Shown here: positions 19,501 to 28,900 of the stretch, one piece after another
Numbering within the stretch: position 1 is the first letter of the stretch
Layout of the letters: each line of letters starts with the position of its first letter
Source: Oscillospiraceae bacterium
GTDB taxonomy: Bacteria > Bacillota > Clostridia > Oscillospirales > JAAYOS01
NCBI GenBank assembly: GCA_031264245.1
Contig: JAISEG010000007.1
Span: forward strand, 1 to 64,000
Length of the DNA: 64,000 nt
Direction of reading: 5' to 3'
The notes under the pieces: model-generated
The model's database searches: none
Told to the model about the DNA's origin: nothing
The model's input: the letters and a program-made list of their open reading frames with translations, nothing else
Made by a program: the position numbers and the translations under genes

Positions 19501-22500
19501 ACACGGTGACGGGGACAGGCGCTCCGTCGGGTGAACAAACCAGCACAAATGGAACGCTGACCCTCAAGTACGGTTGGACAGCGACGGTCACCGTACCGGC
19601 GGGAGCGGTCATCACCGTGACCGAGACTGTGCTGACGGGGTACGCCCTTGCAAGCATCACCTCATTTACAAACGGAGAGGCGACTCCCGAAAGCGCGCTT
19701 TTCACCACTTACGCGTTATCCTCCGGAACCACAGCCTCCGCGACCTTCAACAACAGGCGCGAGCTTGGAAGCCTGACCCTGAGCAAGACCTTTGCGGGGG
19801 ACAGCGCGGGTGTGACCCTCGCGAAAGTCGGAACCGTAACCTTCACGGTCTCAGGTCCCGCCGACTGGACTCCGGTGGCAGCTGAGAACAGCGCCGTATC
19901 CGGAAGCACATTGGTCGTAACCCGGCCGGAGGCAGCCGGAGACGATTGGAGCTATACCCTGACGAACATTCCCGCCGGGAATTACACTGTCGTCGAGACC
20001 TACACCGATCCGTCCGGCTACACCTCTGACACGACCTATACCGTGAACAGCACAACCAATGGCAGCGGCATATCTGTCACGGCGGCGGTCAGTGACAGCG
20101 CGGAGGCGACAGTCGTGTTTACAAACACCTACAGGCTCAAGGTGGGCGCCGCCGTAATCGGAAAGACGGTAGACTACAGCGCGGTTCCCGACTTTAGCGG
20201 CATATATAACGATATAGAGTTCAGCTTCACCGCCACCTTCTCCCAGGCTGTGACCTCGACGCTGAAATATACGATCACCGGAGGAACAGAACAGACTGCG
20301 ATCCTTGAAACCGGAAACAAAGAGTTCAAGTTCACCCTGAAGCACGGTCAGACAATAACCATCACAGGGATACCCGAGGGCGTAACCGTCACAGTGACCG
20401 AGACTGCGCCAGACGGCAATATATTTGAAACGCCCGTGATAAGTCCCGCGAACGGAACAATCACCAACAACGGGACGACAATCAACTTCACGGCTACAAA
20501 CAAGGTCAAGGCATACACCGTAAACGTGCAGAAGCAGCTGTTTATAGGCACTGCGCTCGGAAGCAGTACACAGCTGAACGCGCCGACCGGGGGAGTGACG
20601 GCAACGGCAAGCGTAAAAGTTGTTACAGCTTCCAGTTCGGAGAAATCATACAATGTATCCTTGCAGATTGCGGCAGGCTCATACGCTTCGGTGGTGACAG
20701 CGGTTAAGGTTCCGTACGGCACGGTTTCCGTAACCGAATCCGGCGCCGTCGCGATTGCGGGCTATAGCTACGTCACCCGCGGGTACGTCGTCAACAGCGT
20801 CGCTGAAAGCGCCACCGTGCCCACCGCTGTGGCGAACGGCAGCACTGTCGTCATAAACAACTACTACACAAGGGACACGGGCGAACTGGCGGTTACGAAG
20901 ACTGTTACCGCTCCGTCCGATCCGGCATTCACTGGCAAGGAGTACGCCTTTACCCTCAAGCTGGGAAGCGACCCGGTAGTGGGCGCGGCGTATACCAGCA
21001 GTGTCGGAGCCGAGAGAAATGACAGCACCGGCGAAGGTGGCAGCTTCAAGCTTATCGCCGGGGAGAAGATAACCTTCGCGGGTCTCCCGACAGGCGACTA
21101 CACGGTGACCGAGGGCGATTCGAATGTCGTCGGCTACACGCTTGAGGTGACCGGCACGAGGACGGCAAACGTCACCAAGGACGGCTCTTCCGCGATAACC
21201 GTCACCAACACCTACACACTAAAGACAGGCGAGCTCAAGGTGACAAAGTCGGTCACCGGGCTCACAAATCCGGAGACATACAGCTTCAAGCTGTACAGGA
21301 GCGACAATTCACCGGTAATAAGCCACAGCTATCTGGGCAGCCAGAGCACAGGGGCTGACGGTTCGTTCACCATCACTGTCCCTAACGGTCAGACGTCAAG
21401 CACCGTAACCTTCAAGGGTCTGCCCGAAGGCAGCTACTACGTTGCGGAAGACGCGGCTTCGGCGGCCAGACCAAACTATGACGTAACAACCACCGGAGAC
21501 ACGTCGGCAAATCCCAAAGCCGTGTCGACGGCTCAGACGTCCGTCCCGGAAATTGAGGTGACAAACGCCTACACAAGGCATGTGGGCAGCCTGACAGTTG
21601 AAAAGAAGGTCTCAGCTCCGTCCGACGACACCGCGTTTGATGGCAAGGAGTACGCCTTTACCCTCAAGCTGGGAAGCGACCCGGTGGTGGGTGCGGCGTA
21701 TACCAGCAGTGTCGGAGCCGGGAGAAATGGCAGCACCCTCGCGGGCGGCAGCTTCACGCTGATTCACGGAGAAACCGTCACCTTCGCCGGTCTCCCGACA
21801 GGAACCTACACGGTGACCGAGGGCGATTCGAATGTCGTCGGCTACACGCTTGTTGTAACAGACGACGGCGAGAAGTCCGCGGCTGTCACCAAGGACACGA
21901 CCTCTCCCGTGAGCTTCACCAACACCTACACAAGGATCACCGACAAAACCATGACGCTGACAAAGACCGTCGGCGGCACAAAGCTCATCGGCGGAACCTT
22001 CACAGCCAGCGACCTGCCGAACGGCGCTTCCACTCAGTTCACCTTCACAGTCGCGGGTCCGTCCTACTGGACGCCGAACGCGGGCAACGTGAGCGGAGCA
22101 ACCTCGGCGTCGGTTGACGACGGCAAGCTGGTGATCGTACTTGTGGCGGGTCAGACGGCGACCATTTCCGCTCTGCCGGGCGGCGAGTACACCGTCACCG
22201 AAACGGCGCTGGCCGTTTCCGGGTACGTAAGAAGCACGGTTTACACTGTCGGCAGCACAGCGGCTCCCGCAGGTCTTGCGGCGACGGTCGCGGTGGAGGA
22301 CAATGTAGCGGTCGAGTGCGCAAACACCTACTCGCAGAAAAAGGGAGTGTTTACCCTTGAGAAGAAATATTCCGGCATAGAAGTGGCGGAGTGGCAAACC
22401 ATCAAGCCTTCATTTGAGTTTACACTTATAAAAATCAATGACGGCGGAGCTCCGGACAGCTATACGGCGGACACCGGATTCACTAAAGTCGATATAACGC

Positions 22501-25466
22501 TGGATAATGCCAACGGCTATACGCTGCCGGCGGGAATCAACCTCCCCGCGGGCACATATATCCTCACCGAGACGACAAAAGATGTAAGCAAGTTCACCTT
22601 TATCTCGGCGGCATGGGCGGACGGCGGCGGCAATATAACCGCGCCGAATGTCTCGGCGGACGGCATGTCCATACTCTTCACCGTCAGCGCGGACGACGCG
22701 GCGGATGAAAATATAAGCATAGTCTGCACAAACACCTACATCAAGGACGGCGCTGTCCTTCGCGTGACGAAGGAAGCGGTCGGCTACGCGGGAGAGGATG
22801 AGTTCGAGTTCCTCCTTGAAAAGGGCGGAGTAGCGTATGAAACGAGCTATATACTTCTCTTGGATGACGACGGCACGGTGGATACCGACGAGGGTGGTGC
22901 GGCGATAAACCACCCGGCGATAAGTGGCGTATTCAAGCTTAAAGCGGGGCAGACGGCGGTGTTCGCGGGTCTGGATACCGAAACGGTGTATACCGTGACG
23001 GAGCGGAATCTGAACTCCGACAAGTACGCGCTCAGCGGCAGAAGCTATACCGCCTACCAAGCGCCCAGCGATAACCCGCTGGCGGCACCCGGCGCCGGAA
23101 CGGCAGTGCCTGTCGCCGACGGCGGCAGCGCAATCGCCGCGACAATGGCGAAGAAGCTGACGGAGGACTTCAATCCCGGACTGCTCTTTGTCTTTGAGAA
23201 TACCCGCCACACAGGAAGCCTGAAGCTGAGCAAGGTCGTTTCCGACCCGGTCTACAACGGCGAGGCGTTTAAGTTCTACCTGCACTTCACCAATGCGGAC
23301 GGCTCGGATGTGATATTTGCCGACCTTGTGAAAGCAATGTTCCCGTCGCCTGAAAACGTGCCTGCAAACGTAACGGCAAACGTGACGGACGAGTGTCTGG
23401 AAATATCGGTAACGCCGACCGGCTCGGTTGTGATCCCCAAAATACCGGCGGGGCTGAAATACAGCCTGACCGAGGACAACAGCGAGTTTCTCTACGACTC
23501 CGTATACTCGGACGCCGAAAGCAATAAGCTTATCGAAAAGGGCGTACAGTCCGAGGTTACGGTGACAAACACCCGCAACACCGGGACCGTCTCCATCGAA
23601 AAGAATGTGATAGGCGGCAGCGCCGGGGACGAGACCTTCACAGTCAAGGTGACCTTCCACACTCCGGCGTATGCGGAGAGCTCCGAGCACTTCAAAATTG
23701 ACCTTCCGAGCTGTGTGCCGGAGATAAAACCGACAGCTTCGGGAACTTCCGGAACAGACGTCATATTCACAATTGGCATCAAAAACGGAGAAAAGGTGAC
23801 AATAAGTGAAATCCCATGCGGCATTGCCTACGATTTGCAGGAGGTTCTGTCCGCGGGCAGCAAATACCAGACGAGAATAATCGGATATGACGGAAAAGTG
23901 GATCCCCAGCCTCCGCAGCATGCAGGCAGCAGCAAGGAGGACTACAAAAAGGACGTCATCTACATCAAAAACTATCTCATCCCGTACAACACCCTTGTAG
24001 TATCCAAGAGCGTAACCTCAAACGACAGCGAGGTTCTGGGCTATGCGTATCCGTTTACGCTTAAGCTGGACACCCAGGATGGCACCTATCTGACAAAGCT
24101 GATAGATGAGCTCAAGGAGAGAAACGCGGCTCTGAACGTAAAGGCAAGTGATGAGCGCAAGGCGATTTTGCTGGAGATAGAAAAGCTTGAACCCACCGAT
24201 CCGAAGCTGACTGAATTGAATGAAGATCTGAAAGCCGTCGAAGCAAAGATAGCCAGATTCGGCGAAATCGGCACAAAATTAGCACAGAATATCTATGTCG
24301 AGTTTAACGACGACGGAAACATCCTGTTTTGGCAGACGACGCCCCCGTATAAGCTCAATATACAGGAGCAGGTGAAGGCATACAGGAAGAATGGCAGCGA
24401 AATAACCGATTCGACCGAGCTGGAAGAAATTGGATTTGCCCCCACGTCTGATAAGGGCGTATATTCCTTCAAACTAAAGGACGGTCAGCATATCAAGATC
24501 ATAGGTCTTCCTGAAAACACAGCGTACAGCGTACAGGAAACAGATATCGCAGAACCTGGACTCTGGCAGGAAACCAAGATTAACGGAACGCCTTACACTG
24601 ACAGAGATGAATTGATTTTCGGCGGAGTGATCATTGATGGCAGCAGTGAGGAAAAGAGCAACATCGCGGAATTTGAAAACATATACGACGATGTGACAGG
24701 AAAGCTTACAGTGACCAAAAGCTGGTCCGGCAGTGTCCCGAGCAACCTAACACGGATAAGGGTACAGCTTGTGATCAATGGCGATCCGTCAACCAACGAG
24801 GAGCATGTAAAGTATATAATCAAGGGCGAAAACGACGTCTGGTCCACGGTTGAATTCACCGATTTGCCAATCGGTAATAAATACGCTGTACTCGAGACTG
24901 TTCCGGGCGGTTATACTGCCAGCTATTCAAGCAATGGCATTACGCTCGATAGCGAGGGCATTACGCTCGATAAAGAAAACAAGGATTCCGCCGCGATAAC
25001 CATAACCAACACATATAATGTGCCGGATATTCCGACGTCACAGCAGCCGTCGCCGTCGCCGTCCGCGAGCCCGAGTACCCCGCCGTCGGCGTCGCCGTCA
25101 CCGTCGGGGTCGCCCGAACCGTCAACCTCACCCGCGCCGTCCTCAGAGCCGTCGGCGTCACCCACGCCAACGCCCGAAGTCGTGATTCCGCCTGAGATAC
25201 CGAGGCAGCCGGGAACGGAGCTGGTTCCCAAGGACGACGGATATGAAGTCATTGACGAGGACGGAACCCCTCTTGGAAAATGGACGTATGACGAAGAAGA
25301 GGAAGAATGGGTATACGAGGAGTATCCGCCGCTTGGCAACCTGCCTGTGACAGGCGGAGCTGAAATGAACTTTATGCTGCTGGTGGGCGGCGCGCTGACA
25401 GGAGTGACCGTGCTGCACAGAAGAAAGAAATACAGAGTAAAGCATGAGGACGCGCAGACTGAGTAA
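16551..25466 (+). CDS. Giant LPXTG surface adhesin with thioester domain and Cna-B-like modules
   Basis: A 2971-residue secreted, wall-anchored protein. A signal peptide (1-27, ending ALA) is followed by a thioester domain with WTYCSDF (Cys89) and VQCAIW (Gln163), the pair that forms a Cys-Gln thioester able to bond covalently to host or surface amines. Then come about 18 immunoglobulin-like modules resembling Cna-B/SpaA/DUF5979, each starting GxLxVxKxV and ending VTNTYT-like; the Lys and Asn fit intramolecular isopeptide bonds. One late module carries a charged, probably coiled-coil insertion (about residues 2515-2580). A Pro/Ser-rich stalk, the sorting signal LPVTGG, a hydrophobic helix and a basic tail close the protein. 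GGAGAG precedes the ATG. Two modules are nearly identical at DNA level. The ligand is unknown. Confidence 0.9.
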   Translation: MFKIRKIITLALTFCMVLSILPMGALADTIKYGDESGTTATYYYTGSKDPSTDSIAFTESGRTGVEHIYKYQLNLVGSSDPRDLLWTYCSDFSIAPVVNQQYTRMDIEKVTPYKPDNFFTEKEDPAKLRAILTQSDLFLNLAEIRTNTGISGLTAEEAIKAVQCAIWQVVNNVTPSETTLGNADSNVRKYYDYLLLLAGLDSDAMAKLEIREITKAYTPGNADTAYDVTINGAVTGLGISDVNINDLAVTAALKSGGSINEKIKVYTLNGTNKDPALAANEFMIVISGIPRSSEIDVKVSTTQENVKKVYIFYPTGGKGASQTLVTVDSVNVPLTADINVTLPVNHEKVTFFKEWRIGSKTGPAVASAVADGLKSVFSITYYNNGNSYDGLKVIGDVVLNGNANYESGLYFELGKNYKIEETVVDGKDNPVGTYVKYFKVVQNDTFLEIVWTDANMTPLTGAALVGANVFTNVYTEPTGAVSVTKTVTGALDALKDDTFELTAVYQKAGGGGSAPYANAEYELFTGAASGGMLTTTSEGKLSLKAGQTAKFYGIPVGSTLTVTEKAGGKAYYTYDTAAKQATVATDGEEKQITVTNTLKTGAITINKDVTGSEEISFATIGSIFFTVTDASGKEHTVELTSGSGNQSKTLTLPIGPFTVVEGTASMTGYNHTLTWSSVASYTYENGILSGEVTEGVAAVTYSAKNNYEKQVGSLTVSKAVSTGAGVTTVPSDKAFTFTLTFKGSPVANKAYTSNKTNGSTGTDGKFTLVAGETATFAGLDAGDYTVTEADAAIAELNLVTKAQIDAGAENETNSVVAAVPDKGTAEVKFTNAYSKYSGKIEITKVIAGDLTNTSTATADKTFTVTAYAVVGGITSETPSGSVTIGAPTWKGTIDGLEPGVYALVESDTGVTHYTVVDNSWSVADGKVTVANNGTAAATVTNTYTRQTASVAITKNITNYNEKYANHDFTFTVKADGETWNPMKYTVTGTGAPSGEQTSTNGTLTLKYGWTATVTVPAGAVITVTETVLTGYALASITSFTNGEATPESALFTTYALSSGTTASATFNNRRELGSLTLSKTFAGDSAGVTLAKVGTVTFTVSGPADWTPVAAENSAVSGSTLVVTRPEAAGDDWSYTLTNIPAGNYTVVETYTDPSGYTSDTTYTVNSTTNGSGISVTAAVSDSAEATVVFTNTYRLKVGAAVIGKTVDYSAVPDFSGIYNDIEFSFTATFSQAVTSTLKYTITGGTEQTAILETGNKEFKFTLKHGQTITITGIPEGVTVTVTETAPDGNIFETPVISPANGTITNNGTTINFTATNKVKAYTVNVQKQLFIGTALGSSTQLNAPTGGVTATASVKVVTASSSEKSYNVSLQIAAGSYASVVTAVKVPYGTVSVTESGAVAIAGYSYVTRGYVVNSVAESATVPTAVANGSTVVINNYYTRDTGELAVTKTVTAPSDPAFTGKEYAFTLKLGSDPVVGAAYTSSVGAERNDSTGEGGSFKLIAGEKITFAGLPTGDYTVTEGDSNVVGYTLEVTGTRTANVTKDGSSAITVTNTYTLKTGELKVTKSVTGLTNPETYSFKLYRSDNSPVISHSYLGSQSTGADGSFTITVPNGQTSSTVTFKGLPEGSYYVAEDAASAARPNYDVTTTGDTSANPKAVSTAQTSVPEIEVTNAYTRHVGSLTVEKKVSAPSDDTAFDGKEYAFTLKLGSDPVVGAAYTSSVGAGRNGSTLAGGSFTLIHGETVTFAGLPTGTYTVTEGDSNVVGYTLVVTDDGEKSAAVTKDTTSPVSFTNTYTRITDKTMTLTKTVGGTKLIGGTFTASDLPNGASTQFTFTVAGPSYWTPNAGNVSGATSASVDDGKLVIVLVAGQTATISALPGGEYTVTETALAVSGYVRSTVYTVGSTAAPAGLAATVAVEDNVAVECANTYSQKKGVFTLEKKYSGIEVAEWQTIKPSFEFTLIKINDGGAPDSYTADTGFTKVDITLDNANGYTLPAGINLPAGTYILTETTKDVSKFTFISAAWADGGGNITAPNVSADGMSILFTVSADDAADENISIVCTNTYIKDGAVLRVTKEAVGYAGEDEFEFLLEKGGVAYETSYILLLDDDGTVDTDEGGAAINHPAISGVFKLKAGQTAVFAGLDTETVYTVTERNLNSDKYALSGRSYTAYQAPSDNPLAAPGAGTAVPVADGGSAIAATMAKKLTEDFNPGLLFVFENTRHTGSLKLSKVVSDPVYNGEAFKFYLHFTNADGSDVIFADLVKAMFPSPENVPANVTANVTDECLEISVTPTGSVVIPKIPAGLKYSLTEDNSEFLYDSVYSDAESNKLIEKGVQSEVTVTNTRNTGTVSIEKNVIGGSAGDETFTVKVTFHTPAYAESSEHFKIDLPSCVPEIKPTASGTSGTDVIFTIGIKNGEKVTISEIPCGIAYDLQEVLSAGSKYQTRIIGYDGKVDPQPPQHAGSSKEDYKKDVIYIKNYLIPYNTLVVSKSVTSNDSEVLGYAYPFTLKLDTQDGTYLTKLIDELKERNAALNVKASDERKAILLEIEKLEPTDPKLTELNEDLKAVEAKIARFGEIGTKLAQNIYVEFNDDGNILFWQTTPPYKLNIQEQVKAYRKNGSEITDSTELEEIGFAPTSDKGVYSFKLKDGQHIKIIGLPENTAYSVQETDIAEPGLWQETKINGTPYTDRDELIFGGVIIDGSSEEKSNIAEFENIYDDVTGKLTVTKSWSGSVPSNLTRIRVQLVINGDPSTNEEHVKYIIKGENDVWSTVEFTDLPIGNKYAVLETVPGGYTASYSSNGITLDSEGITLDKENKDSAAITITNTYNVPDIPTSQQPSPSPSASPSTPPSASPSPSGSPEPSTSPAPSSEPSASPTPTPEVVIPPEIPRQPGTELVPKDDGYEVIDEDGTPLGKWTYDEEEEEWVYEEYPPLGNLPVTGGAEMNFMLLVGGALTGVTVLHRRKKYRVKHEDAQTE
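20934..21851 (+). repeat. Recently duplicated module inside the adhesin gene
   Basis: Positions 20934-21143 and 21642-21851, both 210 nt, are nearly identical: both encode GKEYAFTLKLGSDPVVGAAY and, later, TVTEGDSNVVGYTL. The module between them is unrelated, so the duplication is non-adjacent. Confidence 0.8.
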
Positions 25467-25502
25467 GCATTTTATCGGAGTAACATCAACATCGTAACAT
25501 CG

Positions 25503-25538
25503 AAAAGCGGTGAACAGAAAATTCTGTTCACCGCTTTT
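25503..25538 (+). terminator. Terminator of the giant adhesin gene
   Basis: A near-perfect hairpin: AAAAGCGGTGAACAGAA (25503-25519) pairs with TTCTGTTCACCGCTTTT (25522-25538), ending in a short T run. It lies about 35 nt after the stop. Confidence 0.85.
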
Positions 25539-25564
25539 ATAGCAATTTGCATTATCATATAGGG

Positions 25565-25850
25565 GACGCGCCCCCGCGCGTCCCGCAGCCTGTCGCGAAA
25601 GAACCATTTCTCGCGGACGCGCAATGCGCGCCCCTACGGACGCAAGATTTTCCCGCGCCCCCGCGCGTCCCGCAGCCTGTCGCAAAAGAACCATTTCTCG
25701 CGGACGCGCAATGCGCGCCCCTACGGACGCAAGATTTTCCCGCGCCCCTGCGCGTCCCGCAGCCTGTCGCGAAATAACCATTTCTCACGGACGCGCAATG
25801 CGCGCCCCTACGGACGCAAGATTTTCCCGCGCCCCCGCGTGTCCCGCAGC
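25565..25850. repeat. Tandem array of an 87-bp GC-rich unit
   Basis: Three full copies and a partial fourth of an 87-bp unit lie head to tail; for example CCTGTCGC starts at 25589, 25676 and 25763. Each unit contains the dispersed repeat core in the form GCGGACGCGCAATGCGCGCC followed by CCTAC. Copies differ at only a few positions. The array fills the space between the terminators of the two convergent surface-protein genes. No gene is supported here. Confidence 0.9.
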
Positions 25851-25870
25851 TTTCCGGCTTCTTTGACACG

Positions 25871-25916
25871 CTGACAAAAAGGGAGACCGGCTTTCGCCGG
25901 TCTCCCTTTTTGTCAG
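25871..25916. terminator. Bidirectional terminator between the convergent surface-protein genes
   Basis: A perfect 21-bp stem (25871-25891 with 25896-25916) has a 4-nt TTTC loop and A/T runs inside the stem on both sides, the classic two-way intrinsic terminator. It lies 27 nt after the minus-strand stop codon. Confidence 0.9.
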
Positions 25917-25942
25917 CTTAGAGTTTTAATTTTGCTTTGTGA

Positions 25943-28900
25943 TTACTCAGCGTCCTCGTCCTTTTTCCTTGATTTGAAGAATACGCCAAGTCCCGCAAGT
26001 CCTGCTCCGAGAAGTCCGAACGCGGCGTTCGAGGTTGTCGCGACGTCGCCGGTCTTCGGAATGATTTGGTCGATGATTTCTTCATCATCCGGAGGAACTA
26101 TCGCGTCGAGAGGAGGATTAATTTCATCCACTGTCTCTTCTTCGGGCGGGTTGGGGTTGCTCGGGAAGCTTGGGATTTCCGGACGGTCTATCGGAGAAAC
26201 CGGGATATTCGGGATCAGCGGGATTTCCGGTATCTCAGGAACGGTGGTTTCTGTAAGCTCGTAGTTGAGTACCACTACATAGGTGTTTCCTGCTTTCTCA
26301 AGCGTGAAGCTCATGGATGTGAGGGTTGTGCCATCAAGCGTTCCGCTTACGTAGCCGTAGGATGAATAGATGCCGCCACTATCGTTGCCCTTGTAGAAGT
26401 CCGTGATGATCGTCACTCCTTCGTTGTGAATCCCCGGCGTGACAGTGCCGGTAACAGTGTTCGTCGCGCCGCGCACGCCGTCAACTATACGGGTGTAGTT
26501 GCGGATCACCTGATAGGAGTAGTAGTTTTTCTCGTAGGTGTTTTTGATTACAAGACCGAGTTCTTCGTCGTAGCTGTAGTTAACGATGAAGCCCCTGCCG
26601 CCTAAGGTGATCATTCCGCCTTCATCTATCGTCTTGCCTTCCTTGACTTCTCTGAAGGTGTATTTTATCTCTTTTCCTTCTGCGTTATACACCGGGAGAT
26701 TTGTAAAGCGGATTACCCACTCGCCCTCGTCGTTCGGTGTAACCGTGGTTGTCACAGCGGTTTCGCCGTCAAATACCTGTGCTCCGTCGGCGAAGAGAGC
26801 GACTGTGATGCTTTCGGGAAGATTAACGCCCTCAGCGTCCCACACCTTCAAGCCCTCAAGAACCTCGATGTATTCCTGGTTTACCGTGTTGGTTATGAGA
26901 CCCGAAGCGGAGTAGGTGACTGTGTAGGTGTGGTCTCCGAATACGACCTCTGCGCCGTTTTTGAGAGCATTGCCTTGACTGTCAAGCTCTTGTACCGAGT
27001 ATTGGTATGCGTTGCGCTCGCGGTCATACTTGGGAAGCTCTTCAAAGGTGTACTTCCAGTCGTTATCCGCTGAGAGCTCCGGAGCGCTTGAAGGCATCGG
27101 CTCGCCGTTGCGGAAAAGCTGTACTGTGACTGGACCACCCTTAGGTCCGACCCAGTTCTTCTCGACGGTGAAGGGGATAAGGGGGTTGTCGCTGATGTTG
27201 ACTATTGTGCGCCTGTCTCTCAGCACTCTGCCGGTGAAGCCCTCGATCGAGTCCTCGGTGATGGTGTATCTGATTTCGCGGCCTGTTGTGTCATTGTACT
27301 TCTTAAGTCCCTCGAAGGAGTAGCTCCAATTGCCGTTTTCAAGGGCTGATTCAGCGGTGACTACCGCGTAGCCGGTGTTGGTTTCGTCGTCGTCACCTTG
27401 ATAACGTACTGTGATGGACTCGGGGAGAGTGCCGTCGGTCGGGTATATCCAAATCTTCACGCCGCTGACAGTCCTTTCGCCGTTGTTAAAGGTGTTGGTC
27501 ACGGTGAGTGGTGTTGCCGGGTCGAAGCTCGCGGTGTAGCGGTTGTATATCGCGCCTATGCCTGCCGCGCTTTCGCTGATGGTATAGATTATCTCCTGAC
27601 CGTCCTCGCCATAGATGGGAACTGTGAAGGTCGCTGTGAAGATGTTCTCATCCTCGGTTCCGGTCATCGCGTTTGTCTGAACCGATTCAACCGTTCTGCC
27701 GTCTGCCCTGAGCGATATTGTGTAGACCGGGCGGAGCTCCGGATTAAGCTCGTCGTCCCATATCTTTGTTACGGTCAGGTTCTGGGAACCCGGCTCGATG
27801 GTGTTGGTGAATACGAAGTTATTCTTGCTGCTGCCGTCGGTCGAGGTGGTGTAGCCTTCGATATCCGCCTCAGCCGCCGAGTACACTATTTCCTGCCCAT
27901 CAATATACTTGGGCATGTTGCGGGTGTTGGTATAACCATCTACGCTGGTCGTGACTGTTGCGGTATACTTGTCTCCCTCAACCGCTGTGCCGTTAACCTT
28001 GCCGGTCACGGTGATTATAGCTTTGATGCCCAGTTCGGCGCGCTGTTCGTCAGTGTACGGGTCTCTCCAGTTCTTTACGACCGTTACCGAAACTTCGTCG
28101 CCGTTAAGGGTATTCGTGACCGCTTCAGCTACGCCGTCTTCGTCCGTATCCGCGATGGTCGCCGCGTATAAGTCGATCTTTGTGATTTCTTCTATGGTGT
28201 AGATGATTTCGTTTCTTTCGTCATCGTACTTGGGGAAGTTGATTAGCTCATCATTCGAACCTACAAACGAGAAAGTGAAATCTGACCAGCTGTAGGTAAC
28301 TTCGCCTGTCGGCTCGTTGTCGTCATCAAGGACGTCGGTCTCGGTGGGGTAGACTGTGGCTATTGCGACTGGCTCAGTAGCCCCGTTCGCAAAGAGACCA
28401 AACTCGATGGGATCGCCGGTCGTCGGGCGTGTGCCAAATTCGTTGTTGCTGTCCACCCATGTCTTGCTTCCGCCGAAGGTGAGGTACTCCTGATCAAGCG
28501 TGTTGGTTATAACGTAGCCGTTGCCCGCGGTGCCGATATCGGTGGTCGTATAGCCGCCGACGCTGTCGCTCACGGTGTAGACTATCTCATGTCCGTCTTC
28601 GGCATACTTGGGGAATGTGCCTTCGAACGTGAACGTGTTATCCTCGGCAAGGGTAGTGGTGGCAATTGCGGTATCGCCATTATCGGCGTAGAGGTTTATG
28701 GTTACTTCGCCTTCATAGACTATGCCGCCGTCGACCCATACCTTGGTGCCGTTGATGGTGATATAATCCTGGGATATTTTGTTGGTTATGGTAAAGTTGT
28801 TGCTGGCGTCGCCTTCGTTTGGATCGTCGAAGCCAGTAAGCTCGGTTGCTTCGACGACGGTGTAGGTGATATACTGACCCGAACCGTCAAAGGCGTCAAG

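Noticed and set aside
22410-23921. 503-codon open frame antisense to the thioester adhesin gene
   Set aside because: The plus-strand adhesin has clear modules, and the antisense translation is Arg/Gly-rich without motifs; it is a by-product of the repeated codon pattern.
25565-25850. Possible CRISPR array
   Set aside because: The whole 87-bp unit repeats; there are no unique spacers between short repeats and no cas genes in the window.
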